A DNA stretch of 47,828 nt from Nocardioides caeni (GTDB lineage: Bacteria > Actinomycetota > Actinomycetes > Propionibacteriales > Nocardioidaceae), in contig NZ_STGW01000015.1 in assembly GCF_004912195.1 (NCBI RefSeq), forward strand, positions 25,928 through 73,755, in the 5' to 3' direction. The position numbers and the translations under genes are program-made. Every line of letters begins with the position of its first letter. Position 1 is the stretch's first letter. Positions 41,145 to 47,828 of the stretch are shown piece after piece. The notes below the pieces were generated by a model. It did no database searches. It saw nothing but the letters and a program-made list of their open reading frames with translations, and was not told where the DNA came from.

Positions 41145-41801
41145 GTGTTCACCGTGATCGGCGACCTCGTCGACTCCCGTCGCCTGCCCGACCGGGCGGC
41201 CGCCCAGGAGCGCCTCGGCGACGTGCTCGTCAGCGTCAACGACGACCTCGCCGAGCACCCGCTTCATCCACCGATGAGCCAACCGCTGCACGCCACCATC
41301 GGCGACGAGTTCCAGGGCGGGGCCGACGACCTCGCGACCGCCCTCCTCGCCGGGCTCCTCGTCCGCCTGCGGCTGCTGCCCGCGATCGACGTGCGCTGCG
41401 GTTTCGGCCACGGCGAGATCACCGTGCACGACGCCACCCGCCGCCCCCTCCTCCAGGACGGACCCGGCTGGTGGGCGGCCCGCGCGGCCGTCGAGGAGCT
41501 GGGACGGCGCCGGACGGCGCGCAGCTGGTACGACGCCGGAGAGCCGTCGGGGACCTCTGATCCCGTCGCCGCCGGGCAGGTCGGGCAGATCAATGCCTTC
41601 CTCCTCGCCCGCGACGGTCTCGTGGACCGGCTCAACGATCGCGGTCGGCGACTGCTGGACGGCCTGCTGTGCGGCCTCACCCAGCGCGAGCTCGCCCGTC
41701 GTGAGGGCATCAGCGAGGGCGCGGTCTCGCAGCAGGTCGCCCGCGGCGTCGGCGCCGTGCGAGAGGCTCATCGCATGCTGTCGTCAGGAGCGCCCCGATG
41801 A
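41145..41801 (+). CDS. SatD family protein
   Basis: A 218-residue protein that begins FTVIGDLVDSRRL, the SatD signature, then TIGDEFQGGADD, CGFGHGEIT and a C-terminal HTH (LCGLTQRELARREGISEGAVSQQV). The N-terminal part resembles nucleotide-cyclase-like folds in shape only. GTG start at 41145 is placed right after the palindrome. In streptococci satD lies in an acid-tolerance operon; here its partner is a membrane protein. Function not proven. Confidence 0.88.
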   Translation: MFTVIGDLVDSRRLPDRAAAQERLGDVLVSVNDDLAEHPLHPPMSQPLHATIGDEFQGGADDLATALLAGLLVRLRLLPAIDVRCGFGHGEITVHDATRRPLLQDGPGWWAARAAVEELGRRRTARSWYDAGEPSGTSDPVAAGQVGQINAFLLARDGLVDRLNDRGRRLLDGLLCGLTQRELARREGISEGAVSQQVARGVGAVREAHRMLSSGAPR

Positions 41802-42538
41802 GCCTGATGGTCCTCGGCGCCTTCCTCGCCGCGGTGGGCCTCGGCGACCTCGGCCGCGCCGACCACGGCCCGGTCAGCGGCCGTCGCCAGCTCGCCGTGG
41901 TCGCGACGGGAGCCGTCCTCCTCGGGACCTTCCTGCTGTGGGCGGGCGACTCCGGGCTCGGCGCGATCGCGCTGCTGGTGGGGCTCGTCGCCGCCCACAC
42001 CGGCTGGGTCGTCGCGACGTCCGCGGCCCTCGCCGTCGGTGGCCCGGCCGCCCGCGGCTGGCGTACGGCGGCCTTCGCCTCCCTCGGCGTCGGCGCGGCG
42101 ATCAGCCTGCTCGGGGTCGGTGCCCTCGAGCCGTGGGTCGAGTGGCCGACGTGGCTGCGCGACACGGCCCTCGGCCACTGGCCGGCTGCCGACGTCATGG
42201 TCTCGGCGGGCGCCGTCCTGCTCCAGCTCGCAACCGGCAACCTGCTGGTGCGCCTCGTCCTCGACGCGGTCGGGGTGCCCGCGGTCACCAACGAGAAGCG
42301 GCTCAAGGGCGGACGCCTGCTCGGACCGATGGAGCGGATCTTCATCGTCGGTCTCGGCCACATCGGTGAGGTCACCGCCGCAGCGATCGTCGTGGCCGCC
42401 AAGGGACTGCTCCGGTTCCCGGAGATCCAGGCGGGGGTGAAGGAGGGGCCGAGCGACGTGACGGAGTACTTCCTCATCGGCAGCTTCACCAGCTGGCTGA
42501 TCGGCCTCGCCGGGGTGGCCCTCATCTACCTCGCGTGA
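41798..42538 (+). CDS. Multi-span membrane protein, DUF3307-like
   Basis: A 246-residue integral membrane protein with about eight helices. The end, LKGGRLLGPMERIFIVGL, AAKGLLRFPEIQ and TEYFLIGSFTSWLIGL, resembles the C-terminal part of DUF3307 proteins, which pair with SatD. Its ATG overlaps the SatD stop (ATGA). The cytoplasmic loop NEKRLKGGR may hold a conserved site. No function assigned. Confidence 0.75.
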   Translation: MSLMVLGAFLAAVGLGDLGRADHGPVSGRRQLAVVATGAVLLGTFLLWAGDSGLGAIALLVGLVAAHTGWVVATSAALAVGGPAARGWRTAAFASLGVGAAISLLGVGALEPWVEWPTWLRDTALGHWPAADVMVSAGAVLLQLATGNLLVRLVLDAVGVPAVTNEKRLKGGRLLGPMERIFIVGLGHIGEVTAAAIVVAAKGLLRFPEIQAGVKEGPSDVTEYFLIGSFTSWLIGLAGVALIYLA

Positions 42539-42571
42539 AGCCCGAGGCTCGGCGTCACTGCGCTTCGGCGG

Positions 42572-43354
42572 GTGAGTGCTGACGACCTGCTGATCGACCG
42601 CGACCGGCTGGGTGCCGGTGTGCTCGAGGTGACCTTCAACCGCCCCGAGCGCCGCAACGCGTTCACCAAGGACATGTATCTGCGGCTGCGGGACCTGTGG
42701 GACGTCACGGCCCGCGACCGGGGCATGCGGGTCGTGGTGCTCCGGGGCGCGGGCGGCAAGGCATTCGCTGCAGGCAACGAGATCAGCGACTTCCTCGAGG
42801 CCGACGCCGTCGACTACGAGAACTGGATCCGGGAGATGTTCGACCGGCTCTGGGCGCTGCCGCAGGTGACCATCGCTGCGGTCGACGGGGTCTGCGTCGG
42901 CGGCGGTCTCGCCGTCGCCACCCACTGCGACCTGCGGGTCGCGACCTCTGCGTCGAGGTTCGGCTATCCGATCGCCCGGACGCTGGGCAACGCCCTGTCG
43001 GGGACGGTGCTCTATCGCTGCCAGGCCATCTTCGGCGAGTCCCTCACCCGCGAGATGCTCCTCGCCTCCCGGCTCGTCGCGGCCGAGCGCGCCTACAACG
43101 CCGGCGCCCTGACCGCCGTCGTCGACGACGCCACCGCGCTCGACGCCGAGATCGCCGCGCTCGCCGACGGCATCGCGCAGGCGTCCCGGGTGACGATCGA
43201 GACCACCAAGCACCAGCTCATCTCCCGCGCCCGCCCCGCCGAGTCCTCCATCGCCGGCGAGGAGGACCTGCTGCGCGAGGTCTATGGCGGCGCCGACTTC
43301 GCCGAGGGCGTGCGCGCCTTCCTCGCCAAGGAGCGACCGGCGTTCAAGGGCTGA
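42572..43354 (+). CDS. Crotonase/enoyl-CoA hydratase family protein
   Basis: A 260-residue crotonase-fold protein: NRPERRNAFTKDM, AFAAGNEISDF (oxyanion hole) and VCVGGGLAVATHCDLRVATSASRFGYPIAR. The second glutamate of true hydratases normally lies a few residues after FGxPxxR, but here the sequence is TLGNALSG, so hydratase activity is doubtful and an isomerase, thioesterase or lyase activity may apply. Starts with GTG at 42572, 33 bases after the previous gene. Confidence 0.9.
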   Translation: MSADDLLIDRDRLGAGVLEVTFNRPERRNAFTKDMYLRLRDLWDVTARDRGMRVVVLRGAGGKAFAAGNEISDFLEADAVDYENWIREMFDRLWALPQVTIAAVDGVCVGGGLAVATHCDLRVATSASRFGYPIARTLGNALSGTVLYRCQAIFGESLTREMLLASRLVAAERAYNAGALTAVVDDATALDAEIAALADGIAQASRVTIETTKHQLISRARPAESSIAGEEDLLREVYGGADFAEGVRAFLAKERPAFKG

Positions 43355-43383
43355 GGGTCGCCGCAGCGGCGTACGGTTGAGCC

Positions 43384-43653
43384 ATGTGCCGCAACATCCG
43401 CCCGCTCAACAACTTCGAGCCGCCGGCCACCAACGACGAGGTGACGGCGGCGGCGCTGCAGTTCGTGCGCAAGGTGTCGGGGACGACCAAGCCGAGCCAG
43501 GCCAACCAGGAGGCGTTCGACCAGGCCGTCGCGGAGATCGCCCACATCACCCGTCACCTCATCGACGACCTCGTCACCACGGCCCCGCCGAAGGATCGTG
43601 AGACCGAGGCGGCCAAGGCGCGCGAACGTGCCCGACTCCGCTACGGCGCCTGA
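43384..43653 (+). CDS. DUF2277 family protein
   Basis: An 89-residue protein starting with the invariant MCRNIRPLNNFEPPAT of the actinobacterial DUF2277 family. The conserved Cys at position 2 and the helical remainder (ITRHLIDDLVTT) are seen. No function known. Its end overlaps the Sir2 start by 26 bases. Confidence 0.93.
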   Translation: MCRNIRPLNNFEPPATNDEVTAAALQFVRKVSGTTKPSQANQEAFDQAVAEIAHITRHLIDDLVTTAPPKDRETEAAKARERARLRYGA

Positions 43654-44473
43654 TCTCGTCGGCGCCGCGCTCGAGCGGTGCGCCGCCGGCCCGCTGGTCG
43701 TGCTGACCGGCGCCGGGCTGTCCACGGACTCCGGCATCCCTGACTACCGCGGCCCGCAGGCACCCGCGCGGATGCCGATGACCTACCAGGAGTTCGTGTC
43801 GGGTCCGCTCGCGCAGCAGCGCTACTGGGCGCGCAGCCACCTCGGGTGGAGCCGGATGCGTCGCGCGGATCCCAACCCGGGACACCGCGCCGTCGCGGCC
43901 CTCGGCGCCGACCTGGTCATCACCCAGAACGTCGACGGCCTGCACGAAGCGGTCGGCACACCCGGCCTGGTCGCCCTGCACGGACGGATCGCCGACGTCG
44001 TCTGCCTCGCCTGCCGTCGTACGACGCCGCGCACCGCGCTGCAACAGCGCCTCGAGGACGCCAACCCGGGCTGGGCCGGTCGGCACGCGGACGTCGAGGT
44101 GCGACCCGACGGCGACGTCGACCTGGACGACACGACGGGATTCGTGGTGCCCGCCTGCACCGACTGCGGCGGACCGCTGAAGCCGGACGTCGTGTTCTTC
44201 GGCGAGAACGTCCCGAAGCCGCGCGTCGAGCGGTGCTTCGCCGCCGTCGAGGCGCTGGCCGACCGCGACGGCACCCTGCTCGTCGCCGGCTCCAGCCTCA
44301 CCGTGATGAGCGGCCTGCGCTTCGTGCGCCGCGCCGCCCAGCGCGGCATCCCGGTCGTGATCGTCAACCGCGGCGCGACCCGTGGGGACGACCTGGCGAC
44401 CCACCGCGTCGAGGCCGGCACCAGCGAGTGGCTGCCCGCCCTCGCCGCCGCGCGCCCTTCGTTCGTCGAGTAG
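43628..44473 (+). CDS. Sir2 family NAD-dependent deacylase
   Basis: A 281-residue sirtuin that removes acyl groups from lysine using NAD. Motifs: LTGAGLSTDSGIPDYRGP, TQNVDGLHEAV, VALHGRIADVV (His), the zinc Cys pairs in VCLACRR and ACTDCGG, and AGSSLTVMSG. The C-terminal residues SFVE and the stop come from dispersed repeat 44461-44598, so the native end was probably altered by an insertion. GTG start at 43628. Confidence 0.9.
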   Translation: MPDSATAPDLVGAALERCAAGPLVVLTGAGLSTDSGIPDYRGPQAPARMPMTYQEFVSGPLAQQRYWARSHLGWSRMRRADPNPGHRAVAALGADLVITQNVDGLHEAVGTPGLVALHGRIADVVCLACRRTTPRTALQQRLEDANPGWAGRHADVEVRPDGDVDLDDTTGFVVPACTDCGGPLKPDVVFFGENVPKPRVERCFAAVEALADRDGTLLVAGSSLTVMSGLRFVRRAAQRGIPVVIVNRGATRGDDLATHRVEAGTSEWLPALAAARPSFVE

Positions 44474-44598
44474 CAGGCGAGCGCCAGCGAGCCGCGTATC
44501 GAGACGACCGCAGCCCGCACACCGGACCGGGCCGGTCCCGGCACCGCCGCGCCGCGTCTCGATACGCCCGCTCGTTCCTCGCGGGCTACTCGACGACC
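44461..44598. repeat. Composite repeat at the end of the Sir2 gene
   Basis: First half-unit starts GTTCGTCGAGTAGC and ends GTATCGAGACG (44461-44505); the second half-unit, inverted, lies at 44553-44598. The first unit supplies the Sir2 stop codon TAG. More short ACTCGACGAC copies follow to 44634. Confidence 0.8.
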
Positions 44599-44647
44599 GA
44601 CGGGTGGCTTGACGACCGACGGGCTACTCGACGACGGAGGTGCGGGG

Positions 44648-46723
44648 TCAGAGCTCGAAGAACTCCGCGTCCTCGCCGGTGACCACCACGACCCGGCCGT
44701 CGGGCATGGGGACGGCGCGGACGTGGTCGACGTCGTTGCCGTACTCCACCTGCACCAAGCGCTCGAGCAGCTTGCCCTCGCGGACCTTGACCTCCGACAC
44801 GTAGCCGACGCGGCGGCCGCCGGTCCAGCGCTCGACGACGGTCAGGATGATCCGCTGGTCGGGCAGCCAGGTGAAGGCGCGCGGGTCGACGGCGGCGCGG
44901 GCCTCGGAGCCGCGCGGGTAGTGGTGGACGTTCATCTGCCGCACGTTGGTGACGTCGCGGACGTTGAACAGCGCGATCTGCGCGCCCCAGCCGCGGCCGT
45001 CGGGGTTCGGGCCCTCGCCGACGCCGACCATGCGCAGCTCGCCGAGCGGGTTCAGGTAGGAGGAGAAGCCGGGGATCTTCAGCTTGCCGAGCAGTCGCGG
45101 CGTCGCGGTGTCGGTGAGGTCGATCGCATAGAGCGGGTCGATCCGGCGGAAGGTGACGACGATGGCGAGGTCGTCGAACCAGCGCACCGACTTGATGTCC
45201 TCGTTGACGCCGAGGTTGTCGAGCCGGCCGTGCTCGACGAGGCGCTGGCCGCTGCGCTCGAGGGTGACGACGGAGTTGAAGTTTCCGGTCTCGCTGGTGG
45301 GACCGACGGCCACGCGCAGGATGCCGTCGGCCTCGTCGATCGACCAGCGGTCGCGGATCGAGCCCTCGACCTTCCCCGAGGCGACGTGGGTCGCGGTGAT
45401 GCCGTCGAGCTCGAAGTCGAAGACGTGGGAGACGCCGCTGGGGGAGTGGTCGAGGGTGGGGGAGCCCATGTCGCACCAGTCGATGCAGCGGGGCCACATC
45501 GTCGAGCCCCAGCCGCCGTCGGTGGCGAGGTAGAGGTGGTCCGCGGACTCGTAGGCGATGCCGATCTCGCCGGCCAGGCCGATCGCGTCGACCGTCCCGG
45601 TGGTGCCGGCATCGAAGCCGACCACGCTGGTCGTGCCGACGAACAGGTCGTCCGACGGGATCGCGACCTCGGTGCAGTCGAGCAGCTGCGCGGCCGTGCC
45701 GGCCTCGTCCGGGGTGCCGGCGGTGATGGTCGGCAGCCAGTCCTCGATGGTCGAGTCCTCCACCAGCGTGCGGTTGTCACGCTGGGCCTTCGCGGGGCTG
45801 ACCTTGTCGCCCGGCGCCACGAAGTCGAGGTCGGGCAGGCCCGAGGAGAGGACGAGCCGCAGGTCGGCGCCGTGCTGACGGGCGGAGACCAGCGCGGCGT
45901 CGTACTGCACGTCGGAGGTGATCTCCGGCTCTGCCGGGTCCGCGATCGAGATGCCGAGGACGCGGGTGCCGCTCGCGTCCGCGCCGGTGTCGTCGACGCC
46001 GATCGCGACCACGGTGTCGCCGCTCAGCACGATCTCCGCGTCGGCGATGCCGGGCAGGGCGAGCGAGGAGAGCTGCTCGGTGGAGTCGCCCGTGACGTCG
46101 TACGTCGCCAGCTCGTCGTCGCGCACCGTCAGCAGCAGCTCGCCGTTGGTCTTGACCGTGTCGGGCTCGTCGACCGCCGCCTCCTGCACGTTGGTGCCGG
46201 TGTCGCTGTTGACCTGGCGGTCGGTCTGGGGGGTGGGGGCGCGGTAGCTGCTTTTCAGTGCCGTGCCATCGGCCGCTTCGGACTGCGCAGCGGTCGCCAG
46301 ATCGCGAAGGAACACGTCACCGGTGAGGTGGAGCCTGTCATAGACCCCGTTGCCCCAGCCCCAGGCCGACACCAGCGGCAGCGCCCGCTCGACGTAGGTC
46401 TCGAGCAGGTCGTCGCACGACTTCGCCGGGGCCAGGTCGGCCTGGAAGGCAACCCGCTGCGGGAGGTCGCCGCTGCCGGGACCGCCGTCGCCACCGGGGC
46501 CGTCGCCGCCGGCGACCAGCGTGCCCGTGACGAATGCGCCGACGAGCGCGGTCGCCGCGGCGGCGGTGAGGACCGGTCGGGTCACCAGGCGGCGTCGGGC
46601 GCTGCCCGCGCCGCCGGCGCTGCCCGAGCCGCCAGCGCTGCCTGCGCCGGCCTTCGCGAGGATCGCGTCGACAGGGGGCTTGCCGGCGGGGTAGTCGTCC
46701 CACATCTTCTCGAGGTCGCTCAT
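44648..46723 (-). CDS. Membrane-anchored beta-propeller protein (candidate anti-sigma partner)
   Basis: A 691-residue protein: a 50-residue cytoplasmic N-terminus (MSDLEKMWDDYPAGKPPVDA), a Gly/Ala/Ser linker, one membrane helix (about residues 50-72, VLTAAAATALVGAFVTGTL), then a large extracytoplasmic beta-propeller (PF09826-like; TNVQEAAVDEPDTVKTNGELLL, ATYDVTG, NVREVTN-like FNVRDVTNV). Its ATG overlaps the stop of an ECF sigma-factor gene by four bases. That arrangement is like sigma/anti-sigma pairs, so this may be the sensor partner. The cytoplasmic part shows no canonical anti-sigma motif. Confidence 0.85.
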   Translation of the reverse strand: MSDLEKMWDDYPAGKPPVDAILAKAGAGSAGGSGSAGGAGSARRRLVTRPVLTAAAATALVGAFVTGTLVAGGDGPGGDGGPGSGDLPQRVAFQADLAPAKSCDDLLETYVERALPLVSAWGWGNGVYDRLHLTGDVFLRDLATAAQSEAADGTALKSSYRAPTPQTDRQVNSDTGTNVQEAAVDEPDTVKTNGELLLTVRDDELATYDVTGDSTEQLSSLALPGIADAEIVLSGDTVVAIGVDDTGADASGTRVLGISIADPAEPEITSDVQYDAALVSARQHGADLRLVLSSGLPDLDFVAPGDKVSPAKAQRDNRTLVEDSTIEDWLPTITAGTPDEAGTAAQLLDCTEVAIPSDDLFVGTTSVVGFDAGTTGTVDAIGLAGEIGIAYESADHLYLATDGGWGSTMWPRCIDWCDMGSPTLDHSPSGVSHVFDFELDGITATHVASGKVEGSIRDRWSIDEADGILRVAVGPTSETGNFNSVVTLERSGQRLVEHGRLDNLGVNEDIKSVRWFDDLAIVVTFRRIDPLYAIDLTDTATPRLLGKLKIPGFSSYLNPLGELRMVGVGEGPNPDGRGWGAQIALFNVRDVTNVRQMNVHHYPRGSEARAAVDPRAFTWLPDQRIILTVVERWTGGRRVGYVSEVKVREGKLLERLVQVEYGNDVDHVRAVPMPDGRVVVVTGEDAEFFEL

Positions 46724-47256
46724 GACTTTCCTCCGGACAGGTCGATGAGATGGTCGTTGGCGGCCAGGTGGGCCAGGGCGCGCGACAGCCGGCTCTTCAC
46801 GGTGCCGGCGGGGACGCCGAGCACGTCGGCGGTCTGCCGCTCACTGAGCTGGACGAAGTAGCGCAGCACCACCACGTCGCGGTTGGGCTTGGTCAGGGAG
46901 CCGAGGGCGCGGTGCACCGCGTCGGCGATCGCGATCCGCTCGGCGGCGTCGCCGGCGTGACCGGAGCGCGTGGCCCGGGGCTGGTCCTCGAGCGGCGAGG
47001 CGTCGTACTGCCGGTCCTTCCACCAGCGGGTGCGTCGCACGTCGCGCAGCCCGTTGAGCAGCATCCGGTAGACGTAGGCCTCCCGGTTGTCGGCCGACGA
47101 CACCCGGTCCCACCCGGTGTAGCAGCGCACGAGTGTCGTCTGCGCCAGGTCCTCGGCCTCGTGCGGTCGCGCGCCGAGGAAGACCGCGGCGCGGACCAGT
47201 GACGGCCAGGCCTGGGCGACGTAATCGGCGTACGCCGCTTCGTTGTCTGGGTCCAC
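46720..47256 (-). CDS. SigE-family ECF sigma factor
   Basis: A 178-residue RNA polymerase sigma factor. Region 2 is in ARPHEAEDLAQTTLVRCYTGW and EAYVYRMLLNGLRDVRRTRWW; region 4 is LTKPNRDVVVLRYFVQLSERQ and TADVLGVPAGTVKSRLSRAL. The start is the GTG at 47256 after a strong CAGGAG. It directs a regulon that is not visible here, and is co-translated with the beta-propeller gene (ATGA overlap). Confidence 0.93.
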   Translation of the reverse strand: MDPDNEAAYADYVAQAWPSLVRAAVFLGARPHEAEDLAQTTLVRCYTGWDRVSSADNREAYVYRMLLNGLRDVRRTRWWKDRQYDASPLEDQPRATRSGHAGDAAERIAIADAVHRALGSLTKPNRDVVVLRYFVQLSERQTADVLGVPAGTVKSRLSRALAHLAANDHLIDLSGGKS

Positions 47257-47340
47257 GAGCTCTCCTGATCGGGGTGTGCTGAACCTACGACGGCCCCACC
47301 CGCCCCGAAGGTTCCATCCGCCGACCACCGATTTCTCGCT

Positions 47341-47454
47341 GGTGGTCGAGGAGCCCGCGAGGGACGAGCGGGCGTCACGAGACCTGTGTGGGACCCTGGC
47401 GGAGGTGGGCACAGGCATCTCGTGACGCTCGCTGGCGCTCGCTCCTCGATGACC
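47341..47454. repeat. Composite 114-bp palindromic repeat, copy D
   Basis: Begins GGTGGTCGAGGAGC and ends GCTCCTCGATGACC. Lies upstream of the sigma-factor gene. Confidence 0.9.
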
Positions 47455-47493
47455 TGTGGTCCTGCCCGTGCCTCGATGGCCGGGATGCCTTCT

Positions 47494-47607
47494 GGTGGTC
47501 GAGGAGCCCGCGAGGGACGAGCGGGCGTCACGAGACCTCTGTGGGGACCTGGCGGAGGTGGGCACGGGCATCTCGTGACGCTCGCTGGAGCTCGCTCCTC
47601 GATGACC
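47494..47607. repeat. Composite 114-bp palindromic repeat, copy E
   Basis: Same length, ends and orientation as copy D, 39 bases after it. The pair fills most of the gap between the sigma factor and the GIY-YIG gene, where I see nothing else. Confidence 0.9.
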
Positions 47608-47697
47608 ATGGAACGTCTGCGCACCGAGATCACGCGGTGATCCCCAGGCTCGGGGGCGTCGGGTTTCCGCGAAGAACGACGCGGTGAGCGTCGGGTC

Positions 47698-47828
47698 ATG
47701 GCGTGGACCTACATCCTCGAGTGTGCTGACGGCAGCTTCTATGTCGGCAGCACAACCGATCTGACTCTCCGGATCGAACAGCACAACTCCGGCTACGGTT
47801 CGGCTTACACCCGTCGCCCGGGACGCAG
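47698..47828 (+). CDS. GIY-YIG nuclease family protein (partial, runs off window)
   Basis: The first 43 codons of a GIY-YIG domain, UPF0213 type, are visible: [18 protein letters not shown] (GIY and YIG-equivalent strands), [11 protein letters not shown] with the catalytic Arg, then AYTRRPGR. The rest lies outside the window, so no length or C-terminal residues can be given. It starts 90 bases after composite repeat copy E. Confidence 0.85.
   Translation, partial: MAWTYILECADGSFYVGSTTDLTLRIEQHNSGYGSAYTRRPGR

Noticed and set aside
44609..46861. 750-codon plus-strand ORF opposite the beta-propeller gene
   Set aside because: Shadow of the real minus-strand gene; low-complexity, no ribosome site, no recognisable domain.
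47607..47640. Mini-ORF MERLRTEITR after repeat copy E
   Set aside because: Ten codons, no ribosome site, no reason to think it is translated.

Overview
The window is high-GC, gene-dense actinobacterial DNA with many GTG and TTG starts and many four-base stop/start overlaps. The gene content suggests a Nocardioidaceae-like (Nocardioides-type) chromosome: a DUF222/HNH protein, a rhodanese/DUF1416 pair behind a Cys-rich leader peptide, an XRE regulator/HbhA-like/DUF2516 trio, a GpgS/FolP2 pair, and SatD. The genus is an inference from gene content; no rRNA or tRNA gene was seen.

Layout. 0.2-6.9 kb is an extracellular polysaccharide locus on the minus strand (tyrosine autokinase, GDP-mannose-epimerase-like protein, glycosyltransferase, sugar transferase) with a divergent DUF4012 protein. 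6.9-9.5 kb holds sulfur genes (Cys-rich leader peptide, rhodanese-type sulfurtransferase, DUF1416) and a tethered thioredoxin with DUF4395. 9.5-10.65 kb is a nuclease-like gene bracketed by two 63-bp palindromes. 10.6-14.8 kb is housekeeping: SGNH lipoprotein, D-aminoacyl-tRNA deacylase, DsrE, nitrobindin-like protein, Fur, cytidylyltransferase and YgfZ. 14.9-16.6 kb is a complete IS1380-family element. 16.9-17.7 kb is debris of duplicated cysN 3' ends. 18.4-20.7 kb is cysD, a 22-codon micro-ORF and cysN. 20.8-28.5 kb mixes an orphan DUF4143 protein, UDP-glucose dehydrogenase, lipoproteins, an alpha/beta hydrolase with a divergent TetR, a transglutaminase-like protein and the DUF222/HNH protein. 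28.4-31.3 kb is a TauE-type exporter and a CysC/low-molecular-weight phosphatase fusion. 31.4-33.1 kb is the XRE/HbhA-like/DUF2516 group. 33.1-37.3 kb has manA, a 5'-truncated polyprenyl sugar transferase, galE and a peptidoglycan amidase. 37.6-44.5 kb has GpgS, FolP2, rhomboid, VanZ, SatD, a membrane protein, crotonase, DUF2277 and Sir2. 44.6-47.3 kb is an ECF-type sigma factor overlapping a membrane-anchored beta-propeller protein. The window ends inside a GIY-YIG nuclease gene.

The most striking feature is a family of dispersed palindromic repeats. A ~114-bp composite unit with terminal inverted repeats occurs five times between genes. Related half-units lie inside genes, where they are read in one recurrent frame as linker peptides (thioredoxin, YgfZ, CysC-phosphatase fusion), supply the stop codon of the Sir2 gene, or supply the start codon of the amidase lipoprotein. 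Two unrelated palindrome families are also present: one makes 20-bp inverted ends around a DUF559-like nuclease gene, and one is inserted in frame in GpgS. Together they suggest small non-autonomous elements that shape coding sequences; their mobiliser is not established.

Sulfur assimilation genes recur at three places (7-8 kb, 18.4-20.7 kb and 28.4-31.3 kb): sulfate activation (CysDN, CysC), sulfurtransfer (rhodanese) and probable sulfite/sulfonate export (TauE).
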